A stretch of DNA of 64,000 nt from Clostridia bacterium (GCA_017526525.1 JAFXRG010000022.1:62001-126000), one strand, 5' to 3'. Positions 8,975-18,518 are shown, counted from the stretch's first letter. Notes: generated by a model not told the origin, from the letters alone. Program-made: numbers and translations.

Positions 8975-9003
8975 AGTTTAACATTAACCGGCTGACAGCT
9001 CAA
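8975..9003 (-). promoter_or_regulatory. Candidate promoter of the GGDEF/HD-GYP gene
   Basis: On the minus strand TTGAGC (8998-9003), 17-nt spacer, TGT-TAAACT (-10 at 8975-8980, extended -10). Confidence 0.45.
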
Positions 9004-9297
9004 CCCTTTTTTTCTCAGCAGGAAAAACCACAGAATAAATCTCTTTATAGTATAGAAAAATATTGTAAAAATCGATACCGGAAGAGAAAAACAAAGAAAA
9101 TACAAAATTCCATTTCAGGCGTTTCAGGCCGCTCCGGAAGAACCCTGTGTCCCATATTTTCCGGCTGAACAGCCGGTTGGCCACATTATATAGGATTCCG
9201 CTGAAAACCGGGTTGTCAGAAGCCTCCCGGAACGGAGCATAGAGTACCCTGAAACGTGGGATTTTCAAAGCTTTTTGCCAAATATTTATCATGAGTT

Positions 9298-9326
9298 TTG
9301 GCTGGACGGGGAAAAACCCATATGAT
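9298..9326 (+). promoter_or_regulatory. Candidate promoter of the exopolysaccharide locus
   Basis: TTGGCT (9298-9303), 17-nt spacer, TATGAT (9321-9326), about 100 nt before the kinase start. Confidence 0.45.
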
Positions 9327-9428
9327 AAAATAAGTTGGTTAAGTGTTTTTAGGGTATGTCCTGAAAAAAACACGGGGCGTACAGGAGAAAAAGACCTTTT
9401 CCGAACTGTTACGCAGGGGGGAAGCAAC

Positions 9429-10829
9429 ATGGGAGACCGGGCCCAGAAAGTGAATCTGGTTAAACTGGTTTTATATATTCTGAAACGAATCTGGCTGGTA
9501 ATAATCTGCGCCGGCATCGGCTTTGCCGGGATGTATTGCTATACCCGTTATTACAAAAAGGATACCTATACTGCATACGCAACGATGTATGTGCTGAACG
9601 GAAATCCAAATGTGGTGAATTATCAGTATGCGAATGCAAACGACCTTAGTTCCGCCATGATGCTGGTGGACACCTATATGGTGGTCATCCGGAGCAGCAA
9701 GGTGATGGATGCCGTAGCGGAGCGCCTGGCCAAGGATTACCCGGGAATCTCCACTGGGTTCATCTCCAATTCGCTGTCAATGGGTTCTGTGAAGGATACG
9801 AGCGTTTTCCAGGTATACTGCTCCACCTCAGATCCAAAGTTGTCTGCAGATATTTGCAACGCGGTGGTTGATGCAGCGCCTGCTGAAATCATTCGTGTGG
9901 TGAATGCCGGAAATATTGAAGTAATTGATTATGCGGAACCGCCCGGAGCTCCGGATGGTCGTAATCCGGTTCGGAAGGGAATGCTGGGAGCTATGGCGGG
10001 AGGCGCTCTTGCGGCAGCTGTTCTGCTGCTGTTTTTCCTGCTGAATCACAAGGTTTCAGATTCAGAGGAACTGGCGGAAGATTATACGCCTCCCGTGCTG
10101 GCTTCTGTGATCCGGGAAAAAAAGGATAGTAAAGACCCCAAAGCTTTTATTCTGAACGAAAAGAGCCCGGTTTCGATTTCGGAATGCTATGCTAAGTTGC
10201 GGATGAATCTATTGTATACACTTGTAAACAAGGAGAAGAAAGCGATTGCCATTACCAGTGCGATTGCCGGGGAAGGAAAATCAACGATAGCGGCAAACCT
10301 GGCCATTGCATGTGCCATGAGCGGCAAGAAAGTTCTGCTGATCGATGGAGATATGCGCCGGGGATGCCAGCGGGAGATTTTTGGATATGGAGAGGACTTG
10401 CCGGGACTCTCGGATGTGCTGATCGGAAAATTAAAGTGGTGGGATGCGGTTCTGCCGGAGTATCAGAATGGATTGAATATTCTGCCGGCGGGGCAGTTGC
10501 CGCCCAATCCGGCGGAACTGCTGGCTCTCCCTGAGACGGCGGAACTTCTGACGGAAACCCAGCAGCAGTTTGACCTGGTTCTGATCGATCTGCCGCCGAT
10601 CAACGTGGTTTCTGATCCGCTGGTGATATCTGCCCACGTGGCAGGGTGTCTGCTGGTAGCCCGGCAGGGATATTCCGATCACCGGATGATCCGGAAGTCC
10701 CTGGTTTCAGCGGAACTGACCGGAATGAATGTGCTGGGGTTTGTTTTCTACGGTGAAAAGGTGAATCAGGATTCCTACTATAGCCGGAAGTATTATAAAA
10801 GCAAGTATTATACCAAGGGAACTATCTGA
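9429..10829 (+). CDS. Polysaccharide co-polymerase fused to BY-kinase (Wzc/CapAB-like)
   Basis: Capsule chain-length regulator and autophosphorylating tyrosine kinase in one chain (466 residues). Residues 1-210 form a Wzz-type module with membrane helices at about 12-37 and 185-206 and an extracellular part between. The C-terminal kinase has Walker A AIAGEGKST (278-286), Walker A' LLIDGDMRRG (D306, D308) and Walker B LVLIDLPP (D387). The tail carries a tyrosine cluster (SYYSRKYYKSKYY), the usual autophosphorylation site. Start at 9429, with AGGGGGGAAG upstream, rather than the open frame from 9291. In most Firmicutes these are two proteins (CpsC/CpsD); the fusion is more Gram-negative-like. 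No cognate phosphatase (CpsB/Wzb) is seen in the window. Confidence 0.92.
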   Translation: MGDRAQKVNLVKLVLYILKRIWLVIICAGIGFAGMYCYTRYYKKDTYTAYATMYVLNGNPNVVNYQYANANDLSSAMMLVDTYMVVIRSSKVMDAVAERLAKDYPGISTGFISNSLSMGSVKDTSVFQVYCSTSDPKLSADICNAVVDAAPAEIIRVVNAGNIEVIDYAEPPGAPDGRNPVRKGMLGAMAGGALAAAVLLLFFLLNHKVSDSEELAEDYTPPVLASVIREKKDSKDPKAFILNEKSPVSISECYAKLRMNLLYTLVNKEKKAIAITSAIAGEGKSTIAANLAIACAMSGKKVLLIDGDMRRGCQREIFGYGEDLPGLSDVLIGKLKWWDAVLPEYQNGLNILPAGQLPPNPAELLALPETAELLTETQQQFDLVLIDLPPINVVSDPLVISAHVAGCLLVARQGYSDHRMIRKSLVSAELTGMNVLGFVFYGEKVNQDSYYSRKYYKSKYYTKGTI

Positions 10830-10878
10830 AAAAGATTCAGAATAAGCGCAGATTCGAGGAAGAGAGGGTTATTCGCAA

Positions 10879-13800
10879 ATGAGTTCAATCAGGAAACTCG
10901 TCAGCAGCATGATACTGCTTCTTTCTCTGGTTATTTCGATATGTTCCGTTGCGGAAATCTCCGCAGTGGAAGCGCTTTCGTTTCCTGATATAACAGAAAC
11001 AAACTGCGTCTGGGACCGGGATGGGAACCTGATTCGGGAAACAACAAAAGATTTGGATGGAAAACCGGCACTGAATGCCAGAGGGTTTTATCGGGCAGAG
11101 TATACCTGGGATGGCTATTCAAATTTGCTTTCAGAAGCTTATTTTGGCTTGAATGGGGAGCCGATTGTCATTGATAAAGGATATGCCAGAGCTGATTATA
11201 CTTATGAGAAGGATCGTCTTGAGAACTGGCATTTATTGACAGAAGACAGGTATGACGCAGAGGGTAACCGGGCGGATATTCCCGGGGAATATAGCTATCG
11301 CCGAGATGAATGGAATGGAGAAGTCCCAATCTCTAGCAAATATTACAATGAGAAAGGGGAGCTGACCCGTCCGTGCAGCGGGTACGCACAGATCCTGTGT
11401 GATTATGAAAATGACGGAGAGAAAGTATTTGTTAGCAAACGATATCTGGATGCTGACGGTACCCCGCTAGTTGGAACAGAAGGAGGGGAAGTGGTTTCTT
11501 CCGTCTACACTTCAAAAGCATATCTAAAGAATGTGATACCGATTGAGTATCTGGATCTGGATATGATGATTCCAGCGGGGGAACAAACGGAGGAACAGGA
11601 TCCGGAACAGCTTTTGCTTTCCCGTACAATCCATAATGCCAGCGGAAAAAAAGTACTGGGAGCAGAACGGTGGTACAGGCAGGAGAACACTTATGATCTC
11701 CGGGGGAACCTGCTGCGGACAGATTTTTTCGGGGTGGATGAAGAGCCAATTCTTTCTTCTGGAGGCTATGCATCCGTTATTCATATCTATGATCAGTTGG
11801 ACCGAGTGATTGAAACAGATTATCTGGATACAGAGGGTAATTTGGTAAAGCTTTTAAATGGGTATGCCAAAGTAACCTTTGATTATTATGGAGAGTCAAA
11901 AGATATTCATTTTGAAACTTATTTCGGTGCAGACAATTATCGTACTATGACAACCTATGGATATTCTAAAGCAGAATATGAGTATTATGGGGAAGGCTTT
12001 GACTGGCGGGTAACCTATTATGACACGGTGGATGAATATACTTTGAGTCTTGGCGGATATGCACGGCATGAGAAAAGATTTCTTCATGGGTGGAATAAAT
12101 CAGGGGATCAAGGTGATTTGTGGGTCTTGTTTCCAGATCAGGTGGAACGCGAAAGATACTTTGGTACTGATTTGAATTTAATCAAAGTGAAAGCTGGATA
12201 TGCGGGACGTGTAAACTACTACAATCAAAACGGACAGGTTGTTAGAACAACTTTCATGGATGATAACTGGAAACCGGTCCGGGATGAGGAAACCCAGTAC
12301 GCATCAATTCGGTATAGTTATAACAGCTCAAACCTGAAAGCACCACCGGTGTATGAAGAATATTTTGATCAGAATGAGAAAAAGTGCGAGAGTACAGACG
12401 GCTGCTATGCCAGGAGAATGACCTACAGCGGTCCTCACCAGAACCTGCTGGTATCGGAAACCTTTCTGGATGCTTCCGGAAAACCGGACACCTCTGTTTC
12501 TTCCGGAGCTCATCGCGTAGAATACAATTATGACGGGAATCTAATGCAGACCGTTGTCCGGTATTTCGATGCTGACGGAAATCCCTTCCGGAGCCTGAAA
12601 GGCTTCGCAGCTATGTATTGCGAGTACAATGGACGAGGGAGTATGCTTTGGCAGGTATACCTCGATGCGGAAGGCAATCCGGTTTCTGCCAATGGACAGG
12701 CGGCAGCTCAGGTCCATACGTATGACTATTCCGGCCACCATACGGGCGAAAAATTCTTTGCGGCCGATCGCGAGGCACAGATTCAGACTGCCGGATACGC
12801 TTCTGTGTTCTACAGCTATGATCAGGACGGAAATATCACTTCCATACTGTATTACAATGCGGAAGAGCAGCCGATGCAGGTGAACGGAAGCGCCCGGATT
12901 ATCCGGCAGTATGATAGCCATCATCATTTGATTTACGAAGCGTTCTATGGAACGGATCTGCAGCCGGTTCTGACAGGCAGTGGATATGCAGCCCGGAGGA
13001 TGGAGTATGACTCCCTGACCGGGATGCTCAGGAGGACAGACTACCTGGATCAGACAGGGAAGCCGGTCCTGCTGTCCGCCGGATATGCTTCCTATGAGCA
13101 GCAGTATGATACGAACGGGAACCTTCTGATGCGGGCATATTATGATGCAGAGGGGAACCCAGTCAGATCCCAATCTGAGGGGTATGCCCGTTTCGAGCGG
13201 AAATGCGATTCCCACGGGAAAGTCCTGGAGGAAGCCCGCTACGATGCGGACGGCAGCCTGATGGTCAACCGGGACGGATATGCGGTTTTGCAGCAGGAAT
13301 ATGATGCAAACGGCGTACAGACCGCGGTCATGTACCTGGGAGCCGACCGGCAGCCGGCGGATACTTCCCTGGGGTATGCAAGAAAAGAAGTGACCTATGA
13401 TTACCAGGGAAATAAAACCAGCGAGGCGTATTTCGATGCATCTCTGAAACCGACCGTGATTTCCCAGGGCTACCACAAAGTGACGTATTCCTGGGACGCA
13501 GACGGTCATCAGCTTTCCGAATCCTATTTCGGAGCGGACGGACAGCCGGTTGAATGCCTGAAGGGGTATGCTTCCTTTGTCTGTGAGTATGATTTGAACG
13601 GAAATCTGATCCGGGAAGTCAATTATGATGCGGATAAGAAAATCACCAAAGTGGTAGCTGGCGCAGCTCGCGTGGAGCGGGAGTATGATAATGAAAACCG
13701 CCTGCTCAGCGAATGCTATTACGATGATACCGGTGCGCCTTATCTGCTGCGGGGCGATTATGCTGAGCTCCGGTATACCTATAATTCCTTTGGAAAAGTC

Positions 13801-16737
13801 CTGACGGAAGCCTACTACGGACTGAACCGGACTCCGATTGTTTCCAGCAAGGGATTTGCCCTTCGAACCTGTACCTATGACGATATGGGAAATCTCCTGA
13901 CAGAGGAATATTACAACGCAGACGGAGACCTGATGGTTACGTCAGCCGGCTATGCAAGGCTGAAACAGACCTGGAATGACCAGGGATTCCTGACGAGTGT
14001 GGGATATTTCGGCGCTGACGGCCAGTATATCCTGCAGGAGAACCGTTACAGTTTCATCACCTATGCGCGGGATGCCAACGGCAACTGTACCGAGGAAGCC
14101 TGGTTTATCTTTGAAGGTCAGCCCACTCAGTTGGTGGAGGGGCATAACCGGATTACCCATGAATATGATCCGGCCGGCAATGTGATCCGCTCCGTTTATT
14201 ATTTCAATGATGACATCGTTCAGATTACCGGCGGCTACGCGGCGGTGGAATATGAGTATGATGCCCGGAACCGCCTGACCAAGGAAGCCTATCTGGATAC
14301 GGAACTGAAACGGGTGACGATCGGGAAGGGCTATTCCGGCATCGGCTATACCTATGACAATGCCGGAAACACACTGCAGGTCCGCTACCTGGACGAGCAT
14401 GACAACCTGACCCGGGTTCCGGAAGGCTTCAGCGTCTGGCAGCGGGAGTATGACCGGAACAACCATGTGATCGTGGAACAATATCTGGACGAACAGGAAC
14501 GCATTGCCTCCCTGACGGACCGTTTCTATTCCACCCGGCTGGCTTATGACAACCGCGGAAACCTGACCCGTATTGAATATCTGAGCCCTGCCCTTCAGCC
14601 GGTGGAAACCGCCATGGGATACGCAACCATTCAGTATGCCTATGATCCGCAGGACCGCCGGATCAGCGAAACCTATCTGGATGTGAAAGGACTGCCGACG
14701 CAGATTTCCGGGGGATATGCAGGCATTAAATATGAGTACGGAATCCAGGGCAAGGTCTGGCAAACCACCTTTGTGGATACAGCCGGACAGCCTGCCCTTT
14801 ATAAAGACGGATACGCAACGGTTCAATACCAGTATGATGAAAACCAGTATGTGATCCGACTGACCTATCTGGATGAAAAGCATAACCGAACGTATATCAG
14901 CGCGGGATACTCTGCGGTAATCCGTACGGTGGACAAAAACGGAAGCGTCCTGACGGAAACCTATCTGGACCTGACTGATAATCCGGTTTTCAACTCCAGC
15001 GGATACGCCACAGAACGGAATACCTGGGATGACCGGAAACGGATCATCCGGAGGGAATACCTGAATACGGAGGGACAACCCGCCGCCCTGATTGACGGAT
15101 ACAGTGCAATTACCTATGAATATGACAATCGGGATAATCTGATTCGTCGAACTTATTTCGATACCAAAGGAAACCGGATCTGGGGCCAATACGGATATTG
15201 CGAAATTCTCTATACCTATGATGACCGAAATCACTGCATTGAGGAACATCTGCTGACCGCCAACGGAAAACCGGCAGTTCATTCCAGTTACCAGTATTCC
15301 TGGCTGCAGCGGGAGGTGGATCCTGACGGAAAGATCCTTTCCGTCCGGTACTTCGATACGACCGGAGCGCCTGCGTTCTATGCGGGTCAGTATTCCGAGG
15401 TCCGGTACACCTATGACCTGGCAGGCCGGGAAACCTCCATCAGCTATTTCGACCGGGCGGGGAATCCTTTTACCAACCGGTACGGATATGCCAAATTGGA
15501 ACTGGCATACAACGCCCTGGGAAATGTTACCGAAGAATCCTATTACGACGCCGAAGGCAACCTGACTGATACCACCATGAAGTACGCCAAGGTGGTTTAT
15601 ACCTATGACGAACTGGGCAACCTGACTTCGGAAAGCTATTATGATACGCGGGAACTGGGAGTTATTCCGCTGGATGCCCGGTATGCCTATATGCTGCTGG
15701 ATCACGATGCCCTGGGCCGGACCACCAGCGAGCATTATTACGATGCTTATGACCGGCTGGTGGAAAACAAGGAAGGATTTGCCGTTCATGAAATCACTTA
15801 TTCCGACAGCGGCCTGATTGCGGAGGAATATTATCTGAATGGAAATGAGCTTCCGGTGGCCATTGCGGAAGGCTACAGCCGGAGAACGCTGGTCTCCGAA
15901 AACAAGGCGGACGGTTCCTATGTGATGCGGGTAGTGAATGAGGCGGCGGAGGAAGACGCGGCATATTCCGTGATCCTCCAGACCTACGACCGTTATAACC
16001 GTCCGATTGAAAGCGATTACTTTACCCGGGATGACAAACCGGCCGTCGGTCCGGAGGGAAGCGCGATTGTGACCCGGGAATATACCAGCCGCGGGGATAT
16101 CTCCCTGATCCGGTATTATGATGAAAACCGGAACAGCGTTTCTGTGAACGGCGTGTACGGAGTAAGGCGGGATTACAACGCTTATGCCAATCTGGAAGTA
16201 GAATCATGGTTGGGTATTGACGGAATGCCCGCAGTAAATGAAGACGGATACGCCAGTATCCTGTACGACTACGATCTGAGCGATGCCAATTACGTGCAAA
16301 AATACTTCCAGTATTATCTGGACGTGTCCGGAAACAAGACGGCGGCCCGGAACGGTGCCTGGGGCCGGATCAAGGTGTATTCCCCGGTCACCCGGATTTA
16401 TACCCTGACCTATATTGATCAGGACGGCAATCCGATCATGACGACCGACAATTACGCGATTCTGGAGTACGAAACGAACGAACAGGGGAATATCGTCTGG
16501 GAAGGCTATTATGACGAAATCCATGCCCAGACGAACTGTGCGGAGGGATACTCCAGCGTGGAACGCAACTATGATGAGCTGGGAAGACTGGTTTCCGAAC
16601 GCTACCTGGATCGTTACAACAAACTGACGAACAACAAGGACGGACTGGCCAGCTGGTACGGCTACTATGACGCAAACGGCAATCTGATCATTACGAATCG
16701 TTATGACAAGGATCTGGTGCCGCTGCCCCTGAACTGA
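10879..16737 (+). CDS. Giant secreted protein of about 33-residue tandem YD-type repeats
   Basis: A 1952-residue protein with an N-terminal signal peptide (charged MSSIRK, hydrophobic core to about residue 25). The rest is an almost unbroken array of roughly 33-residue units, on the order of 55 copies. The consensus is G-Y-A-xxx-Y-x-Y-D-xx-G-N-L-xx-E-x-Y-Y-D-xx-G-x-P-V. The YDxxGN element resembles RHS/YD repeats, but the unit is longer and more regular, and neither the RHS core nor a toxic C-terminal domain is present; the array runs to the last residues. No sortase motif or membrane anchor is visible. It sits between the chain-length kinase and an LCP-like gene, so a role in surface attachment, polymer binding or export is inferred. 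GAGAGGG precedes the ATG. I do not recognise a named family. Confidence 0.85.
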   Translation: MSSIRKLVSSMILLLSLVISICSVAEISAVEALSFPDITETNCVWDRDGNLIRETTKDLDGKPALNARGFYRAEYTWDGYSNLLSEAYFGLNGEPIVIDKGYARADYTYEKDRLENWHLLTEDRYDAEGNRADIPGEYSYRRDEWNGEVPISSKYYNEKGELTRPCSGYAQILCDYENDGEKVFVSKRYLDADGTPLVGTEGGEVVSSVYTSKAYLKNVIPIEYLDLDMMIPAGEQTEEQDPEQLLLSRTIHNASGKKVLGAERWYRQENTYDLRGNLLRTDFFGVDEEPILSSGGYASVIHIYDQLDRVIETDYLDTEGNLVKLLNGYAKVTFDYYGESKDIHFETYFGADNYRTMTTYGYSKAEYEYYGEGFDWRVTYYDTVDEYTLSLGGYARHEKRFLHGWNKSGDQGDLWVLFPDQVERERYFGTDLNLIKVKAGYAGRVNYYNQNGQVVRTTFMDDNWKPVRDEETQYASIRYSYNSSNLKAPPVYEEYFDQNEKKCESTDGCYARRMTYSGPHQNLLVSETFLDASGKPDTSVSSGAHRVEYNYDGNLMQTVVRYFDADGNPFRSLKGFAAMYCEYNGRGSMLWQVYLDAEGNPVSANGQAAAQVHTYDYSGHHTGEKFFAADREAQIQTAGYASVFYSYDQDGNITSILYYNAEEQPMQVNGSARIIRQYDSHHHLIYEAFYGTDLQPVLTGSGYAARRMEYDSLTGMLRRTDYLDQTGKPVLLSAGYASYEQQYDTNGNLLMRAYYDAEGNPVRSQSEGYARFERKCDSHGKVLEEARYDADGSLMVNRDGYAVLQQEYDANGVQTAVMYLGADRQPADTSLGYARKEVTYDYQGNKTSEAYFDASLKPTVISQGYHKVTYSWDADGHQLSESYFGADGQPVECLKGYASFVCEYDLNGNLIREVNYDADKKITKVVAGAARVEREYDNENRLLSECYYDDTGAPYLLRGDYAELRYTYNSFGKVLTEAYYGLNRTPIVSSKGFALRTCTYDDMGNLLTEEYYNADGDLMVTSAGYARLKQTWNDQGFLTSVGYFGADGQYILQENRYSFITYARDANGNCTEEAWFIFEGQPTQLVEGHNRITHEYDPAGNVIRSVYYFNDDIVQITGGYAAVEYEYDARNRLTKEAYLDTELKRVTIGKGYSGIGYTYDNAGNTLQVRYLDEHDNLTRVPEGFSVWQREYDRNNHVIVEQYLDEQERIASLTDRFYSTRLAYDNRGNLTRIEYLSPALQPVETAMGYATIQYAYDPQDRRISETYLDVKGLPTQISGGYAGIKYEYGIQGKVWQTTFVDTAGQPALYKDGYATVQYQYDENQYVIRLTYLDEKHNRTYISAGYSAVIRTVDKNGSVLTETYLDLTDNPVFNSSGYATERNTWDDRKRIIRREYLNTEGQPAALIDGYSAITYEYDNRDNLIRRTYFDTKGNRIWGQYGYCEILYTYDDRNHCIEEHLLTANGKPAVHSSYQYSWLQREVDPDGKILSVRYFDTTGAPAFYAGQYSEVRYTYDLAGRETSISYFDRAGNPFTNRYGYAKLELAYNALGNVTEESYYDAEGNLTDTTMKYAKVVYTYDELGNLTSESYYDTRELGVIPLDARYAYMLLDHDALGRTTSEHYYDAYDRLVENKEGFAVHEITYSDSGLIAEEYYLNGNELPVAIAEGYSRRTLVSENKADGSYVMRVVNEAAEEDAAYSVILQTYDRYNRPIESDYFTRDDKPAVGPEGSAIVTREYTSRGDISLIRYYDENRNSVSVNGVYGVRRDYNAYANLEVESWLGIDGMPAVNEDGYASILYDYDLSDANYVQKYFQYYLDVSGNKTAARNGAWGRIKVYSPVTRIYTLTYIDQDGNPIMTTDNYAILEYETNEQGNIVWEGYYDEIHAQTNCAEGYSSVERNYDELGRLVSERYLDRYNKLTNNKDGLASWYGYYDANGNLIITNRYDKDLVPLPLN
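11000..16720 (+). repeat. Coding tandem repeat array, unit about 99 bp
   Basis: The repeat is clear in protein (GYA...YEYD..GN...YYD..G.PV) but much diverged in DNA, so it is an old, selected array rather than a recent expansion. The first third is more diverged and has longer inserts; units become most regular from about 12,550 onward. Confidence 0.85.
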
Positions 16738-16751
16738 AAGGAGACCGATCA

Positions 16752-17813
16752 ATGAAGAAATACCGCTTCCTTCAATGGATGGCCCTGATTCTGGCAGTCT
16801 GTATGATTCCCTTCGGCGGAATTGCCGAGGAGACCCCCGCAGACGAACGGGGATGGGTGGATTTTCTTCTGGTCTGCAACGAAGGCATGAGCAATACCGG
16901 AGGGAATGCCGGCAATACCATGATGGTGGTTTCCATGAACCCGCAGACCGGTAAAATCCGCCTGATGATGCTGACCTGGGACACATTTATCCAATACCGC
17001 GGATATGATGTCCCGCAGAAAATTGATATGCCCTACCGTAATAACGGGCCGGAAGAAACCATGAAGGTTTTCAATGACAATTTCAACATGGATATTCAGC
17101 TGTTCATGTCCCTGAACTATCTGAACCTGGCTTCCCTGATAGATGCATACGGAGGCGTGACGCTGGAGGTTTCCCGGGCGGAACGCAACGCGCTGAACGG
17201 TATGGTGGCATCCAAAAAGGAAAACATCATTGCGCAGGCGGATCTGGGTTTTCTCAGCCAGGCTCTGGTGGAACGACTGGCGGAGGATTATTATCTGACG
17301 GAGTATGGTCCGGAAACCCACCTGAACGGGTTACAGGCTGTCGGATTCGGATGGCTGCAGTATGATTCCGTTTATAACTGCTGCCTCCGTGAGGTTCGGG
17401 TGATCGCCAATCTTTTCCACAGCGTGGGGAAAAAGATCGGTGAGGAAGTTGTTCTGTATACCAATGAGTACGGATATCCTGAAAACCTGAACGGCCGCCG
17501 GGCCATCAACCTGGATGAAATGACAGAGGAGGATCTTCTGTTCCTCCGCACGGAAATGGCGCCAATTTTCCAGATGGCATACCATAATCTGTCGGAGAAA
17601 AACATTCAGGACATTTCCAACGCGCTGGCACGAGCAGCATACCTGGCTTCCCGCCAGGGGGTCGATATCTTTGAATCCCTGGAATTCGAAGTTTTCCCGC
17701 AGGAAGCCAAAGATCCGTATGATATTGTTGCCGGCACAAAAGGACATCTGGTAAACTATCAGAAAAATGAAGAGGCCATGAAAAAATTCCTTTTTGCAGA
17801 AGATGCCCAATGA
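16752..17813 (+). CDS. Secreted LCP-like protein with altered active-site Arg
   Basis: Resembles LytR-CpsA-Psr enzymes, which transfer polymers from undecaprenyl carriers to peptidoglycan. The fold signature is present: NTMMVVSMNPQTGKI (55-69), a Q-K-I-D-xx-Y segment near 89-95, NFNMDIQLFMSLNYLNLASLIDAYGGV (about 110-136) and LNGLQAV near 196. Two things are unusual. The highly conserved R-D-T motif reads W76-D77-T78, and the later Arg-rich motif is weak (LREVRVIANLF retained, preceding Arg absent). The usual N-terminal membrane anchor is replaced by what looks like a cleavable signal peptide (residues 1-24). It may be a non-catalytic, polymer-binding derivative. Start 14 nt after the repeat-protein stop, with AAAGGAG across the gap; same operon. 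Confidence 0.75.
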   Translation: MKKYRFLQWMALILAVCMIPFGGIAEETPADERGWVDFLLVCNEGMSNTGGNAGNTMMVVSMNPQTGKIRLMMLTWDTFIQYRGYDVPQKIDMPYRNNGPEETMKVFNDNFNMDIQLFMSLNYLNLASLIDAYGGVTLEVSRAERNALNGMVASKKENIIAQADLGFLSQALVERLAEDYYLTEYGPETHLNGLQAVGFGWLQYDSVYNCCLREVRVIANLFHSVGKKIGEEVVLYTNEYGYPENLNGRRAINLDEMTEEDLLFLRTEMAPIFQMAYHNLSEKNIQDISNALARAAYLASRQGVDIFESLEFEVFPQEAKDPYDIVAGTKGHLVNYQKNEEAMKKFLFAEDAQ

Positions 17814-17873
17814 GATCCGGCGTAAAACGGCAGCACTGACCGGACTGGCAGGCTGACCAAACCCCGGAAACAT

Positions 17874-17919
17874 AGCCAGAGTCCTGAACGCGGCTGGTTT
17901 TTCTGAGCAAAAAAGCCGG
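17874..17919 (+). promoter_or_regulatory. Leader with two mutually exclusive hairpins before the NusG-like gene
   Basis: AGCCAG (17874-17879) can pair with CTGGTT (17894-17899, one G-U) ahead of a short T run. Alternatively CGGCT-gg-TTTTT (17891-17902) can pair with AAAAAAGCCG (17909-17918). The structures share bases 17894-17899. This is compatible with an attenuator or antiterminator recognition element; inferred by eye only. Confidence 0.35.
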
Positions 17920-17976
17920 TCGTGTTGGCGGAGCTATGCAATCCGGCAATGAAAAACATCGGGGGAGATGAGACAC

Positions 17977-18459
17977 ATGCATGCATACTGCCTGTTCTGC
18001 GAAACCCAAAGATGTAAAATCATTGCGGAGTATATTAACAGAAATACAGTATTCCGGTGCGTTCTCCCACAAATAATCCAAAGAAAGTGGATCAAAGGAA
18101 TCCCGGAGGAAGAATCCCACGACTGGCTGCCTGGTTATCTGTTTTTATATACAGAAGAGCCTGTCCGGGCATTTTTCAATATCAGCGGAATTATCCGATG
18201 CCTCGGGAACAAGGAACTGACCGGAAATGATCTGCAGTTTGCTGAGATGCTGTATCAGCGGAACGGAATCCTCGGCGGAGTCTCCCTGATTCAGGAGGGG
18301 AATCGTTGCCGCATTTCCGATCCGGCCTGGGAAAACCTGCAGGGACGTATCATAAAAATGGATCACGGACGAAAAAGATGCTGCGTGGAATACCGGTTTG
18401 ACGGCATAACCCGGACGATCTGGGTGGGTTATGAGATTGTTCAGCCTGAAGAGAACTGA
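17977..18459 (+). CDS. Specialised NusG paralogue, LoaP/UpxY-type antiterminator
   Basis: A 160-residue transcription elongation factor. The N-terminal NGN domain starts HAYCLFCETQRCKIIAEYI and contains the diagnostic WLPGYLFLY; the C-terminal part (from about residue 105) fits a KOW domain (ISDPAWENLQGRIIKMD). Such NusG paralogues (LoaP in Firmicutes, UpxY in Bacteroides, RfaH in Proteobacteria) act on long capsule and secondary-metabolite operons, preventing premature termination. It is positioned immediately before the long glycosyltransferase operon, which is its probable target. I chose the ATG at 17977 because GGGGGAG ends only at 17967, leaving no spacing for the in-frame ATG at 17968. 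Confidence 0.85.
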   Translation: MHAYCLFCETQRCKIIAEYINRNTVFRCVLPQIIQRKWIKGIPEEESHDWLPGYLFLYTEEPVRAFFNISGIIRCLGNKELTGNDLQFAEMLYQRNGILGGVSLIQEGNRCRISDPAWENLQGRIIKMDHGRKRCCVEYRFDGITRTIWVGYEIVQPEEN

Positions 18460-18518
18460 AAGAGAAGAAAATTAATCAATTCTTATAAAAATCAAATAAA
18501 CGGAGGGCAACACATTTT

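Larger units (their letters stand above)
8898..9428. other. Long AT-rich intergenic region with divergent promoters
   Basis: 531 nt without a convincing gene, more AT-rich than the flanking genes. It holds a minus-strand promoter for the response regulator (8975-9003), a plus-strand promoter candidate for the capsule locus (9298-9326) and a small perfect hairpin (CCGGCT at 9161-9166 with AGCCGG at 9171-9176, GAAC loop). A 177-codon minus-strand open frame across it has no ribosome site and runs into the kinase gene; I do not call it. This is the natural place for regulators of the exopolysaccharide locus to act. Confidence 0.6.

Noticed and set aside
6519-8981. 820-codon plus-strand open frame
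   Set aside because: Antisense shadow of the GGDEF/HD-GYP gene, which has clear domains.
8984-9517. 177-codon minus-strand frame across the long intergenic region
   Set aside because: No ribosome site, no recognisable motif, and it overlaps the start of the kinase gene and the response regulator promoter.
13942-15789. 615-codon minus-strand open frame with repeat-like sequence
   Set aside because: Its apparent repeats only mirror the 99-bp coding repeats of the plus-strand protein.
11000-16720. Repeat array considered as CRISPR or non-coding satellite
   Set aside because: The period is about 99 bp, the reading frame is unbroken and conservation is at the protein level with diverged DNA.
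17814-17967. tRNA or small RNA gene before the NusG-like gene
   Set aside because: No cloverleaf or conserved tRNA boxes; only the short hairpins described.
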